Shown in pieces: positions 33,354 through 42,995 of a stretch of 64,000 nt of DNA; position 1 is the first letter of the stretch, and each line of letters begins with the position of its first letter. The position numbers were made by a program, and so were the translations under genes. This stretch comes from an uncultured Paraprevotella sp. Its GTDB lineage: Bacteria > Bacteroidota > Bacteroidia > Bacteroidales > Bacteroidaceae. The stretch lies in assembly GCA_900548345.1 (NCBI GenBank), contig URKA01000005.1, forward strand, positions 44,045 through 108,044, read 5' to 3'. The notes beneath the pieces are model-generated. The model was given only the letters and a program-made list of their open reading frames with translations, was not told the origin of the DNA and did no database searches.

Positions 33354-33418
33354 CCAAAAAAAGCAGCCCGCCGTCCGAAAAAGGAATATATCTGAAAATT
33401 CACCGGACCGCAGACTGC
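33354..33418 (-). terminator. Terminator after fabI
   Basis: On the minus strand, 15-bp arms (33404-33418 and 33363-33377) pair with one mismatch and two G-U pairs, followed by a long run of T residues. It begins 31 bases after the fabI stop. Confidence 0.75.
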
Positions 33419-33448
33419 CTTGTCAATTATCATCTATCTGCGGAATGC

Positions 33449-34309
33449 TTATCCGTAGATGATTTTGCCGTTCTCATCGCGATTCTCGTCAATAAACGAC
33501 TTCTCGTATTGTGTCATACCGCGCAAGGACATACCCATGCTTGAAAAACCACCGTCGTGGTAAAGGTTCTGCATTGTGACTTTCTTAGTCAAGTCTGAGA
33601 ACATCACCACACAATAATCGGCACACTCATCGGCGCTTGCATTACCCAAAGGCGACATGCGGTCGCTGAAGTCATACAAACCGTCGAATCCTTTGATGCC
33701 GCCGCCGGCCGTTGTAAAGGTGGGCGACTGTGAAATGGTATTTACACGCACTCCTTTCTCACGTCCGTAGATATAACCGAAACTGCGTGCGATTGACTCC
33801 AGCAACGACTTGGCATCCGCCATGTCATTATAGCCGAAGAACGTACGCTGTGCCGCCACATAACTCAAAGCCAGAATAGAACCGTTCTCTGCAATGGCAT
33901 CCAGTTTTTTAGCCGTCTGTATCATTTTGTGGAAAGAGATGGCCGAAATGTCCAGTGTCTTGCCTAACAAAGTATAGTCCAAATCGTCATAGGTGCGTTT
34001 CTTGCGCATATTGGCGCTCATTGCCACGGAATGAAGTACGAAATCAATCTTACCGCCCAATGCTTTCTGCGCTTCCACAAACAGATTCTCCAAGTCTTCA
34101 ACGGAAGTCGCATCGGCCGGAATCACCGTAGCATGTGTTTTCTCCGCCAGTTCGGCAATGGTTCCCATACGGCAGGCCACCGGTGTGTTGGTCAGTACAA
34201 TCTGTGCTCCTTCCTCGCAAGCACGTTCAGCCACTTTCCATGCAATGGAAGCATCGTTCAACGCGCCGAAGATAATACCGCGCTTGCCCTTCAATAAATT
34301 ATAAGCCAT
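33449..34309 (-). CDS. fabI: Enoyl-[acyl-carrier-protein] reductase (NADH)
   Basis: A 286-residue short-chain dehydrogenase reducing enoyl-ACP in the last step of each fatty acid elongation cycle. The cofactor loop GKRGIIFGALNDASIAWKVA and the catalytic pair in YNDMADAK are visible, with SPTFTTAGGGIKGFD in the substrate loop. The start at 34309 is decided by the -7 box at 34346-34353: transcription begins downstream of the longer in-frame start at 34396, which therefore cannot be used from this promoter. It is a single-gene unit. Confidence 0.95.
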   Translation of the reverse strand: MAYNLLKGKRGIIFGALNDASIAWKVAERACEEGAQIVLTNTPVACRMGTIAELAEKTHATVIPADATSVEDLENLFVEAQKALGGKIDFVLHSVAMSANMRKKRTYDDLDYTLLGKTLDISAISFHKMIQTAKKLDAIAENGSILALSYVAAQRTFFGYNDMADAKSLLESIARSFGYIYGREKGVRVNTISQSPTFTTAGGGIKGFDGLYDFSDRMSPLGNASADECADYCVVMFSDLTKKVTMQNLYHDGGFSSMGMSLRGMTQYEKSFIDENRDENGKIIYG

Positions 34310-34345
34310 AAATCTTAATATAAAATTATACTCTTCATCAAGGTG

Positions 34346-34353
34346 CAAAGGTA
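34346..34353 (-). promoter_or_regulatory. -7 box (TACCTTTG) for fabI
   Basis: A perfect TAnnTTTG box on the minus strand, 36 bases before the fabI start, with TTG 22 bases further upstream. Confidence 0.65.
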
Positions 34354-34471
34354 CGAAATAATCTCGGAAATGCAGCAAGATGAAACTATTTATCACTATT
34401 TCACGCCCGATTCTTCATGATTTGAACCGCACTATATCACCTTACGGAAGACAAACCAAAACTCACTGTCT

Positions 34472-35683
34472 TCATTTTTTCGAAGCATAGGTGTTATAGT
34501 AAGGAACGCGAAAGAAACCGGCTTCGCGATACCATTTCAGCCTGGTGAAGAATTTACGCATTGGTTTTTCGGTCTGGTTGTTTCCGTAAGGAGGTACGTA
34601 TGTATTCAGCCCACAGAACGTTTCATCCTTTACCGGAATCAGCATATTACCGTAATCGTCTGCAGAAGCGTAATCACTATGTGCTTTATAGATGACAGCA
34701 TTGTCCAGATGTTCCTTCACCTTGGGCAGGTACTTACAGCCTTTTCCTACGCTGTCCGCCCAATGGCCGTAATCATAAAGCGCATATCCTTGTTCGAACA
34801 TCTGCAACTGGTTACGGTTCACCTTAGCTGCGCGCTCCCGCACATCCTCATCCTGGAACAGCGAATCCATATAAATCGCCAAAGAATCCAGCTTCGTGAC
34901 ATCCGTCAGACTGATGGACACAAAGTCGTCCCACTTTATTGAGTTCCTATGGAAATAATTATAATACCCCTGCGCCGCCTGTGAGAGTCCCTCGGCATTC
35001 ATTCTCAATATATCCGGCAGAACTTTATCATAAGGAAATCCTTCGCCTGGCACGGAATTGGGTGCGGCAAGGAAATAACGGGTGCAGCCTTTCAATTCGT
35101 ACGCAGTCTCCACACTTGCCATCATGCAGGCATCGAACATAATCAGGTCCATCTTAGGACATCCTTCAAGTGTTTCGCGTATGTCCGTGATGTTCATTCC
35201 ATACCCCGCAGCACCCTCGTAACCGAACGAACGCTTGTAGACTGTATCGGGAGTAAAGAGACTGCCATCGGCATGCGAAGAAAACGTGATGGCGCGCCTC
35301 CCGGCCGGATAAGTGGTGAACACATAATTGATCACTTCTCTCATATTTTCCGGGTCTACGGAATAACGGTCGGAATAAGTCTTCACCGTTTCCTTGGTCA
35401 CGGTTCCAGTCTTGTCCTTTGCAATCAGATAAAGTTCGGGCTTGTTGCTGATGTCGGCATACACCAATATCTTGGCGTTGATATCCGTCTTCTCAAGGCC
35501 TTTCTTCAAGTCGTTGATATTTTCTGTCAGGAAGGAAGACAGGTTGTTCTGCCCCACCATATACAAAAGGTAGGTTACATCCTGCGTATCTTTTTCCTCC
35601 TCAGGAACGATAACTTTGTCGTCTTCACAAGAGGTGAAGAACAGACCAATCAATAAGAATATGTACAAGTATCTCATCATCAT
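34472..35683 (-). CDS. Clostripain-like (C11) cysteine peptidase, lipoprotein
   Basis: A 403-residue protein with lipobox LFFTSC (Cys19), so it is anchored to a membrane outside the cytoplasm. The C11 catalytic dyad is visible: His137 in ITFSSHADG and Cys186 in LIMFDACMMASVETAYEL. Family knowledge says clostripains cleave after arginine or lysine and mature by self-cleavage; fragipain of B. fragilis is a related enzyme. It starts 18 bases after the GH43 stop, so it is probably cotranscribed with it. The substrate is unknown. Confidence 0.9.
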   Translation of the reverse strand: MMMRYLYIFLLIGLFFTSCEDDKVIVPEEEKDTQDVTYLLYMVGQNNLSSFLTENINDLKKGLEKTDINAKILVYADISNKPELYLIAKDKTGTVTKETVKTYSDRYSVDPENMREVINYVFTTYPAGRRAITFSSHADGSLFTPDTVYKRSFGYEGAAGYGMNITDIRETLEGCPKMDLIMFDACMMASVETAYELKGCTRYFLAAPNSVPGEGFPYDKVLPDILRMNAEGLSQAAQGYYNYFHRNSIKWDDFVSISLTDVTKLDSLAIYMDSLFQDEDVRERAAKVNRNQLQMFEQGYALYDYGHWADSVGKGCKYLPKVKEHLDNAVIYKAHSDYASADDYGNMLIPVKDETFCGLNTYVPPYGNNQTEKPMRKFFTRLKWYREAGFFRVPYYNTYASKK

Positions 35684-35701
35684 GTTCTTTTGTTTATAGA
35701 T

Positions 35702-36706
35702 TTAATCGCAAAGCACAGGCCATCCGTCTTCATCCCACTTGATTTCCCTGAACACCAGCACGCTGTGGCCGTCGTGTTTCCTACTATATCCGTGCGCTAA
35801 GAAATAATCCTTGCGGCCGAAATGATAGGCCGAGCAATGGCCGATGGCCACATTGTCTTCGTCGGAGGCTATCAGCAGGCTGCCGCCTCCTGCGGCCATG
35901 TCGCGCCCTTCCTTATCTATATATGGTCCTGTCACGTCCTTTGAACGTCCCACCACCACTTTGTAATCGCTTTTCAGTCCACGACAACAATAATCGAACG
36001 ACACCATCAGATAATAATATTTACCGTGACGGAAAATAAACGGTGCCTCTACAGCATTCGCGCGACGGTTGTCCGCATTGGTCTGTCCTTTTGCCAAACG
36101 ACTGCATATTGTACGTAAGGAATCATCGGGCGCGATGTGTGCCAGGTCCTTCGTCAACCGTACCATCTGGATACCGCCCCAAAAAGACCCGAACGTCATC
36201 CACGGAGTTCCGTTCTTATCCACCACGACATTGGGGTCGATGGCATTGTAGTTGTCTCCGGGTTTTGACAATATCACCGGGCCGGTGTCCGTCCATGGAC
36301 GAGGGTCGTCGGGGTCAAGTGTCGGACGCCAGGCATGCCCTATGGCCGAGGTGTTCTTACCGAATGTGGAACAGGAATAAAAGAGATGGTAGTTTCCTTC
36401 GTAACGAATCACATCAGGCGCCCACGTATGCCCCTTGTAGCCGCGAATACTGTCCCGTGCCCATTGGGGAGTATGCCCAAGGACGTCTTTTTCAAAACGC
36501 CATGTCTTCAAGTCCGTCGTAGACATGGAAGATATGTTCCACCCTGTGTAATACAGATAGAACGTGTCACCGTCCTTGGCCATTACCGGGTCGTGCACCA
36601 TCGGCTCGCAGGTTTCTCCCTTACGTTCGCGATGCTGCGGCCATACCGTTCCCGAAAGGCATAGAACCGCCATCCAAACCATCATTCGTCTGTTTCTCAT
36701 AAACAT
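35702..36706 (-). CDS. GH43 family glycoside hydrolase, probable endo-arabinanase
   Basis: A 334-residue secreted enzyme with a signal peptide (hydrophobic MMVWMAVLCLSGTVW). The five-bladed propeller motifs of GH43 are present: the general base Asp in MVHDPVMAKDGDTFYLYYTG, WAPDVIRYEGNYHLFYS, the Asp in NAIDPNVVVDKNG, and the acid Glu in VEAPFIFRHGKYYYL. The sequence is most like alpha-1,5-arabinanases, which would feed the arabinose operon in this window. An earlier in-frame ATG at 36739 lies within the dus coding end; 36706 is preferred because it leaves a normal 7-base gap. Confidence 0.88.
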   Translation of the reverse strand: MFMRNRRMMVWMAVLCLSGTVWPQHRERKGETCEPMVHDPVMAKDGDTFYLYYTGWNISSMSTTDLKTWRFEKDVLGHTPQWARDSIRGYKGHTWAPDVIRYEGNYHLFYSCSTFGKNTSAIGHAWRPTLDPDDPRPWTDTGPVILSKPGDNYNAIDPNVVVDKNGTPWMTFGSFWGGIQMVRLTKDLAHIAPDDSLRTICSRLAKGQTNADNRRANAVEAPFIFRHGKYYYLMVSFDYCCRGLKSDYKVVVGRSKDVTGPYIDKEGRDMAAGGGSLLIASDEDNVAIGHCSAYHFGRKDYFLAHGYSRKHDGHSVLVFREIKWDEDGWPVLCD

Positions 36707-36713
36707 CTTATTC

Positions 36714-37649
36714 TTATTGCAGCAACTGGAAGACTGCATTGGTGTAGTCTACGGTCTTCTGTGCCTTATGTATTTTCTTACGCATCTTCCGGTCGCCATC
36801 CACAAACAGGTATTCCCAGAATCCCTTCATCTTCATCAGAAGTTGTTTCTCGCCGCCTTCAAGTGCCTGCTCGTAATGGGCAAAGAGGTCGGAATGGAAC
36901 CTACGCATAGCCTGCATACGGTCGGCCTGTGACCATACCTCTTGCGAGACGTACTCCGCAGCCATCCATGGTTGTGCCAACAATCCGCGTCCAATCATGA
37001 CACCGTCCAATTGCGGGAAATCACGCTGCAAGTCCATAATATCGCCCACAGTCATAATATCTCCGTTGTATACCAAGGCATGGCGGCATCCTTCGGCGAA
37101 ACGGGCAAAAGCCTCACGGTCGCACCCACCTTTATATTGTTGCTTTCCGATGCGCGCATGCACCACTATCCGTGCGAGCCGTGCATCGTTCAATAGAGAG
37201 AGCAGTTCCATACACTCCTGCGCATTCTCGTAACCAAGGCGCATTTTCACGGAGAACTCCACTTCGGGATAACGTGCCGTAAGGGCCAACAGTTCCCTTA
37301 CCTTTTCCGGATGGGGCATCAGTCCGCACCCTTTTCCTTTCTTTGCCAATGCGGGAAAGGCACAGCCCATGTTCAAGTCGACCCTGCGATAACCGAACTT
37401 CAGAATCTCCGGCATGATTTTTTCCGCCTCTTCCGGCGAACCAGCAATCAGTTGAGGAACCAGCATATCCACCGTGTTACGTTCCGGTTCCAAGTCTCTC
37501 ATGTCTTTCTTGCGCACAGCACCGTATTCCCAGCGTACAAAAGGGGTATAATAAGCGTCCACGCCCCCGAAATAACGGGAAAAAAGATTGCGGAACGGTG
37601 CTTCGGTAATACCTTGCAAAGGCGCCATGTATATTTTCATTCCTTTCAT
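36714..37649 (-). CDS. dus: tRNA-dihydrouridine synthase
   Basis: A 311-residue flavin enzyme reducing uridines in the tRNA D-loop. Motifs are KIYMAPLQGITEAPFRNLF at the N-terminus, the catalytic Cys in RVDLNMGCAFPALAKKGKGCGLM, FSVKMRLGYE, IVVHARIGKQQYKG, VYNGDIMTVGD and VMIGRGLLAQPW. The start at 37649 (or the ATG three codons later) fits the family; the longer reading from 37757 overlaps the TPR gene upstream. The exact Dus subclass is not assigned. Confidence 0.93.
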   Translation of the reverse strand: MKGMKIYMAPLQGITEAPFRNLFSRYFGGVDAYYTPFVRWEYGAVRKKDMRDLEPERNTVDMLVPQLIAGSPEEAEKIMPEILKFGYRRVDLNMGCAFPALAKKGKGCGLMPHPEKVRELLALTARYPEVEFSVKMRLGYENAQECMELLSLLNDARLARIVVHARIGKQQYKGGCDREAFARFAEGCRHALVYNGDIMTVGDIMDLQRDFPQLDGVMIGRGLLAQPWMAAEYVSQEVWSQADRMQAMRRFHSDLFAHYEQALEGGEKQLLMKMKGFWEYLFVDGDRKMRKKIHKAQKTVDYTNAVFQLLQ

Positions 37650-37660
37650 ATTTGCTCTTC

Positions 37661-38923
37661 TTACTTCAAAGGTAACTTCTTCATGATACTTTCCATCTCC
37701 GCAAACCCTGCGCCATGATTCAGATGCAGATAAATCTGATACAGCAAGGGAGCCCAACGGGCGGAATCCTGCGGATAGAGCTTCCTCACATTTTCCATCG
37801 GTTCCCGCGCCTTCTCATAACAGGCGGTCATTTTCTGCTTGCATGCCTTGTATGGCGAGGAACCGAATCTTTCCTTTTCCATCCTGTCGGAAAACCGTTT
37901 GGCCAGTTTACAATACGACAGTCCCTTATATAGATTGGCATCTGCATTCATCGGATTGGCCGCCAGTATGACATCGGATGAGGATATACATTCTTCCAAA
38001 TCATCTTTTTGCATCAGTGTCACGGTTCGTGCCAGCCAGAATTGTTCCGATTTGGAATCATAGCGTATCATCCGGTCGGCATATTCCAGAGCCTCGTCAT
38101 ATCTTCCCTGATTGTTCAGGACAGCAATCAGGTTGGTAAAGAAACAAGAATGGTCGGGAAAGTTTAACAGTCCTGTCTTCAAAGCGGAAATCCAACGGGC
38201 GGAATCGTTCAACGCCTGATACGAGCGGCACAGATATTCCTGTATGTACTTCTCGTTTTTCCGGAATCGGAACGAAGCCGGTGCGTACCGAATCACTTCC
38301 CGGTAGTTTCCGGAATAATAGGCCGATGTGACAGCCCAATAAGCCACACGGGAATATAACGTGTCGTTCTGGTTCAGAAAATCCTTTTCAAACATCGGAT
38401 ACTCCGCCGACGAGAGATAGAGGTCGAGAAAACGCAGGGCTTCGGCATAGTCTTTCTTTTTCAAATAGAACCGTCCTCCGTTAAGCAGGTTGACGCGATG
38501 AGCCAGCAATTCCTTGCGTGCCAGTGCACGGAACTTCTTTGATTTGGGAATCGACACAACTTCCGTGGAGTCGCATTGCTCCATATAGCGGTATAACTTA
38601 TAAATGCTATTGTAGTATAAGGCTGTGTCGTACGCCCGTTTCAAATAAATCTTCTCGTTCTCGATGTCATTGAACTTACGCTGCACCATCGCCGCCATAC
38701 GGTATATTTCGGCCCGTGTCTTGGGACTCTTCTCTCCATTGAGTGCCTCAATCAGGGTTTTCTCCGTATTGTCCAGACGTTCACGCACCTTGTTGGCTTC
38801 GTTACCGTTTTCCTCGTAGCGTGCGGTCTTGATATTCTTCCGCGCTTCTTTCAGCGGGTTCACCGCACCGTAGAGCGTATGAACGCACAAGATACCTATC
38901 CACAAGAACGAAAATCTCATCAT
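37661..38923 (-). CDS. Secreted TPR-repeat protein
   Basis: A 420-residue protein with a signal peptide (FSFLWIGILCVHTLYGA) and helical tetratricopeptide-like repeats, for example GRFYLKKKDYAEALRFLDLYLSS and LNNQGRYDEALEYADRMIRYD. Its C-terminal part (CYEKAREPMENVRKLYPQDSARWAPLLYQIYLHL) parallels that of the next gene (WYKKAEPFFLKVKELEPENPQRWASRL), so the two appear to be diverged tandem duplicates. It precedes dus by 11 bases. A scaffold role in the periplasm is inferred from the repeats only. Confidence 0.85.
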   Translation of the reverse strand: MMRFSFLWIGILCVHTLYGAVNPLKEARKNIKTARYEENGNEANKVRERLDNTEKTLIEALNGEKSPKTRAEIYRMAAMVQRKFNDIENEKIYLKRAYDTALYYNSIYKLYRYMEQCDSTEVVSIPKSKKFRALARKELLAHRVNLLNGGRFYLKKKDYAEALRFLDLYLSSAEYPMFEKDFLNQNDTLYSRVAYWAVTSAYYSGNYREVIRYAPASFRFRKNEKYIQEYLCRSYQALNDSARWISALKTGLLNFPDHSCFFTNLIAVLNNQGRYDEALEYADRMIRYDSKSEQFWLARTVTLMQKDDLEECISSSDVILAANPMNADANLYKGLSYCKLAKRFSDRMEKERFGSSPYKACKQKMTACYEKAREPMENVRKLYPQDSARWAPLLYQIYLHLNHGAGFAEMESIMKKLPLK

Positions 38924-39012
38924 CGTTTATTCAATAAAGGGGGTGATGTCCATCTTGTATGTACACCACCCCGGTTCTGTCTGTCCTTGATTATCTATAT
39001 CGTTTCGGATGC

Positions 39013-40200
39013 TTATTGCATAAAGGCTTCCATTTCGGCTTCCTTGTCTTTTTCACCGGTGATGTAGTATACGGTCTTCAGACGCGAAGCCCATCTTTGC
39101 GGGTTTTCAGGTTCCAGTTCCTTCACTTTGAGGAAGAAAGGCTCCGCTTTCTTGTACCAGCCCTTCACCTTTTCAATCTCGGCATTGTATTCGGCCGGTT
39201 TCAGTTTCTTCTTGCCGATGGCATCATTGATGCCGTAACCTTCGTTACAGCAGCACACGCCGGCATTATAATAGGCGTCCACAAAATCAGGGTCTACTTC
39301 GATGCTCTTCTCAAAATACGGAAGGGCCTCGGCAAACTTTTCCTGTCCGAAGTATACAACACCTTTTGAATAGTTGGCAATCTTGTTGTTGGGGTCTGCA
39401 GCCAGCAATTCATCGGCAAAGGCCAAAGATTCATCCGTCATCTTCTTTTCAGAATAGTATGCAAGGAGGTTTTGTGCCACCACTTCGTCTTTGGAGGCAT
39501 AACCTTTGGATACCTCAACCCACTGTGCCGTATCCCCTCTCTCCATCAGGCAAACCAAATGCAACTGGCGTACGTTCTTGATTTCCTTCTGATACTCCAG
39601 CGCCTCGCGGATATGCGCATCCACCTTGTCGTATGCCTTGCCCTGGTAGGCTGCCAGACATGCGTAATAGGCCACCTGCGACTTGTCGAAAGTGGAATCG
39701 TTCAGCACGGAAGGCTCTCCTGCCACCAGTTTCTTGGTCTGCGGAAAGTTCAACCAACCGTCATACGCCGTATAGGCACCGACAAAATCCTGGTTCTGGA
39801 AACAGAACTGTCCTGCATACATATAGAATGCGCGGAACTTCATCAGGTTGCCCTTGTTCTTTGCCACGTATGCCTGTTTCTCGTCAAACTCATTGCATTT
39901 CTCGTAAGCATCCACACAGGCATAAAGGTTCTTTGCGAACTTTGCCGTATCCATAGGCTGGTGTGCGGCCGCCTTGTTCAGTTCTTCTGCGAACTGGCGC
40001 TGGTAGATATCCCCCTGCACATCCCACGCCAATGCCATATCCTTGGTTTCACCGCTGTTCAATGCTTCGGTAACGAGCGTCTGGGCTTCTTCCAGTTTCC
40101 CTTCATCGATTAACCCCTGTGCTTTCTTCACCAGTTTGTTCTGGGCTACCGCACCTGTTGCCATAACCAGCAACGCAATTGACAATACATATTTTCTCAT
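39013..40200 (-). CDS. Secreted TPR-repeat protein, paralogue of 37661
   Basis: A 395-residue protein with a signal peptide (MRKYVLSIALLVMATGAVAQ) and several TPR units, such as AQGLIDEGKLEEAQTLVTEAL, GVVYFGQEKFAEALPYFEKSIEVDPDFVDAYYNAGVC and KGWYKKAEPFFLKVKELEPENPQRW. It starts 11 bases after the gyrA stop and is probably cotranscribed with gyrA. Related TPR proteins downstream of gyrA are common in Bacteroides. Function is unknown. Confidence 0.88.
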   Translation of the reverse strand: MRKYVLSIALLVMATGAVAQNKLVKKAQGLIDEGKLEEAQTLVTEALNSGETKDMALAWDVQGDIYQRQFAEELNKAAAHQPMDTAKFAKNLYACVDAYEKCNEFDEKQAYVAKNKGNLMKFRAFYMYAGQFCFQNQDFVGAYTAYDGWLNFPQTKKLVAGEPSVLNDSTFDKSQVAYYACLAAYQGKAYDKVDAHIREALEYQKEIKNVRQLHLVCLMERGDTAQWVEVSKGYASKDEVVAQNLLAYYSEKKMTDESLAFADELLAADPNNKIANYSKGVVYFGQEKFAEALPYFEKSIEVDPDFVDAYYNAGVCCCNEGYGINDAIGKKKLKPAEYNAEIEKVKGWYKKAEPFFLKVKELEPENPQRWASRLKTVYYITGEKDKEAEMEAFMQ

Positions 40201-40211
40201 GACATTACAAT

Positions 40212-42785
40212 TTAATTGTTTTCACTCTGTTCTTCTGTATGTTCCCCCACGGAGGGTTCGTCCGTGCGGACTTCATCCGTCAGGCCTTCTGCGCCTTCCG
40301 CCAAAGTTTCCTGCTCATCCGTTTCTTCGGGCACGTCTTCTTCGGTCTGCACCTTGCATACGCTGCTTATCTGGTCGTTGCGTTTGCCGAGGTTGATGAG
40401 TTTCACGCCTTGTGTGGCACGCCCCATCACACGCACATCGGCCACTTTCAGACGGATGGTGACGCCGCTCTTGTTGATTATCATCAGGTCGTTCTCGTCA
40501 GTAACCACCTTGATGGCCACCAATTTGCCGGTCTTGTCCGTGATGTTCAGTGTCTTCACGCCTTTTGCGCCGCGGTTGGTCACACGGTAGTCGTCTATTT
40601 CGGAACGTTTGCCGTAGCCTTGCTCGCTCACCACCATGATGGTTTCCGTCTGCGGGTCGTTCACGCATACCATGCCTACCACCTCGTCCATTCCGTCTTC
40701 GTCAATCGTCATACCGCGCACACCGGTGGCCGTTCGTCCCATCGTCCTCACTTTGCTCTCATGGAAGCGGATGGCGCGCCCGTTACGGTTGGCCATGACA
40801 ATCTCGTTCTCACCGTTGGTCAGACGCACGCCTATCACGCGGTCATCCTCGCGGATCGTAATGGCATTCACGCCGTTCACGCGGGGACGTGAATATTCGG
40901 TCAGACATGTTTTCTTGATGACACCGTTCTTCGTGCAGAACACCACGTAATGCGACTTGCAGAATTCCGCATCGCTTAAGTTCTTGATTCGCAGGCAGGC
41001 GTTGATGGCATCGTCGGAATCTATGTTCAGCATGTTCTGTATGGCACGTCCCTTGGAGTTCTTGGCCCCTTCGGGAATGTCGTAGACCTTCATCCAGAAA
41101 CAACGCCCTTTCTGGGTAAAGAAGAGCATTGTGTTGTGCATCGTGGCCGGATAAATGTATTCCACGAAATCGGTATCCCTTGTGCTGGAGCCTTTGCTGC
41201 CGACACCGCCCCTCGCCTGCGCCCTGAACTCGGCCAGCGGCGTACGCTTGATGTAGCCCATGTGACTGATGGTGATGACCATCTCATCGTCGGCATAGAA
41301 GTCTTCCGGATTGAACTCTTCGCTGGAGTAAACGATTTCCGAGCGTCTTTCGTCGCCGAACTTTTCCTTTACTTCTATGAGTTCATCCTTGATGACCTTC
41401 ATACAAAGCGCGTCATCACTCAGGATTTGTTTGAAATATTCTATCTGTTTCAACAAATCATCATATTCGTTATGCAACTGTTCCTGCATCAGGTTGGTCA
41501 GCTGACGGAGCCGCATTTCCACGATGGCCTTTGCCTGAATCTCGTCCAGTTCGAAACGGTTCATCAAGCCTTCCATTGCGGCCTGGGGATTCTGCGCACT
41601 GCGGATGATGTGTACCACTTCATCAATGTTGTCGCTGGCAACGATGAGTCCTTGCAGGATGTGTGCGCGTTCTTCCGCCTTGCGCAAATCGTATTTCGTT
41701 CGGCGAATCACCACTTCATGACGGTGCTCCACGAAATAGCGGATACAGTCTTTCAGCGTCAGCAGTTTGGGCCGTTTGTCCACAATCGCGATGCAGTTCA
41801 CACTGAAGCTGGTCTGCAAAGGGGTCATCTTGAACAATTTGTTCAGGACGACATTGGCATTGGCGTCGCGCTTCACATCCACCACGATACGCATGCCTTC
41901 GCGGTCGGACTCGTCGTTCACGTTGCTGATGCCTTCTATTTTCTTCTCATTGACGAGTTCGGCAATCTGCTTGATAAGCTCCGCCTTGTTCACGCCGTAA
42001 GGTATCTCCGACACCACAATCTTGTCGTGCGTATCGCCGGGTTCTATTTCGGCACGGGCACGCATAATCACGCGTCCGCGTCCGGTCTCGTATGCCTCGC
42101 GCACGCCCTGCATGCCGTAGATAAAGCCTCCGGTAGGAAAATCGGGGGCTTTGACATACTGCATCAGCCCTTCCACATCAATGTCTTTATTGTCAATATA
42201 GGCCACGCAGGCTTCGATGACTTCTCCCAGGTTATGCGTGGGGATATTGGTGGCCATACCTACTGCAATACCGTTGGCTCCGTTCACCAGAAGGTTGGGT
42301 ATCTTGGTGGGCATCACGGAAGGCTCCTGACGGGTATCGTCGTAGTTGTTGGGCATGTCGACGGTCTCTTTCTCCAAATCGTCCATCATGGCCTCGCCCA
42401 GCAGTTGCAGGCGAGCCTCGGTGTAACGCATGGCCGCCGCACTGTCGCCGTCGACCGAACCGAAGTTGCCCTGACCGTCCACTAAGGGGTAACGCATGCT
42501 CCAGTTCTGCGCCATACGCACCAGTGCACCGTAGATTGAAGAGTCGCCGTGGGGATGATACTTACCCATGACCTCACCTACGATACGCGCACATTTAAGA
42601 TATTTCTTGTCGTGCGTATTTCCCAATTCCTGCATTCCATATAATATCCTGCGATGTACGGGCTTGAAGCCGTCGCGCACATCCGGTAAAGCACGAGATA
42701 CGATAACAGACATCGAGTAGTCGATATACGACTTGCGCATCTCGGTCTCGATGTTCACTTTAATTATTCTGTCTTGATCCAACAT
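40212..42785 (-). CDS. gyrA: DNA gyrase subunit A
   Basis: An 857-residue topoisomerase subunit that cuts and rejoins DNA during negative supercoiling. The active-site Tyr121 lies in DSAAAMRYTEARL, and the breakage-rejoining domain is followed by six-bladed C-terminal repeats (for example GRAIRFHESKVRTMGRTATGVRGMTI). The quinolone region reads HPHGDSSIYGALVRMAQ: Ser82 matches E. coli Ser83, and Gly86 stands where E. coli has Asp87. The acidic C-terminal tail is rich in Glu. The start at 42785 (MLDQDRIIKVNIETEM) fits the family. Confidence 0.97.
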   Translation of the reverse strand: MLDQDRIIKVNIETEMRKSYIDYSMSVIVSRALPDVRDGFKPVHRRILYGMQELGNTHDKKYLKCARIVGEVMGKYHPHGDSSIYGALVRMAQNWSMRYPLVDGQGNFGSVDGDSAAAMRYTEARLQLLGEAMMDDLEKETVDMPNNYDDTRQEPSVMPTKIPNLLVNGANGIAVGMATNIPTHNLGEVIEACVAYIDNKDIDVEGLMQYVKAPDFPTGGFIYGMQGVREAYETGRGRVIMRARAEIEPGDTHDKIVVSEIPYGVNKAELIKQIAELVNEKKIEGISNVNDESDREGMRIVVDVKRDANANVVLNKLFKMTPLQTSFSVNCIAIVDKRPKLLTLKDCIRYFVEHRHEVVIRRTKYDLRKAEERAHILQGLIVASDNIDEVVHIIRSAQNPQAAMEGLMNRFELDEIQAKAIVEMRLRQLTNLMQEQLHNEYDDLLKQIEYFKQILSDDALCMKVIKDELIEVKEKFGDERRSEIVYSSEEFNPEDFYADDEMVITISHMGYIKRTPLAEFRAQARGGVGSKGSSTRDTDFVEYIYPATMHNTMLFFTQKGRCFWMKVYDIPEGAKNSKGRAIQNMLNIDSDDAINACLRIKNLSDAEFCKSHYVVFCTKNGVIKKTCLTEYSRPRVNGVNAITIREDDRVIGVRLTNGENEIVMANRNGRAIRFHESKVRTMGRTATGVRGMTIDEDGMDEVVGMVCVNDPQTETIMVVSEQGYGKRSEIDDYRVTNRGAKGVKTLNITDKTGKLVAIKVVTDENDLMIINKSGVTIRLKVADVRVMGRATQGVKLINLGKRNDQISSVCKVQTEEDVPEETDEQETLAEGAEGLTDEVRTDEPSVGEHTEEQSENN

Positions 42786-42995
42786 TATATCTTCTATTAT
42801 AATATGACTTGCCAAAAAGCATGTAAAATTACTACTTTTTGGGAGAATACGAAAGAAAAGAATCAAAAATTAACTTATCGGCCACGGTGGCAGGATTTTT
42901 TCACGGTGTACGACAGACACCGGCATGGCGGAACCTTCACGCCTTACCTTTTATTATAAATAAGGAGAATGGAAAAATGTGCACAGGTCTGCATC

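Noticed and set aside
34310..34396. 29-residue N-terminal extension of FabI
   Set aside because: A perfect -7 box for the gene lies within this stretch, and the family begins at MAYNLLKGKRG.
41136..42485. 449-codon open frame opposite gyrA
   Set aside because: Antisense of a conserved gene, with a composition (many His, Phe, Val) set by the gyrA codons.
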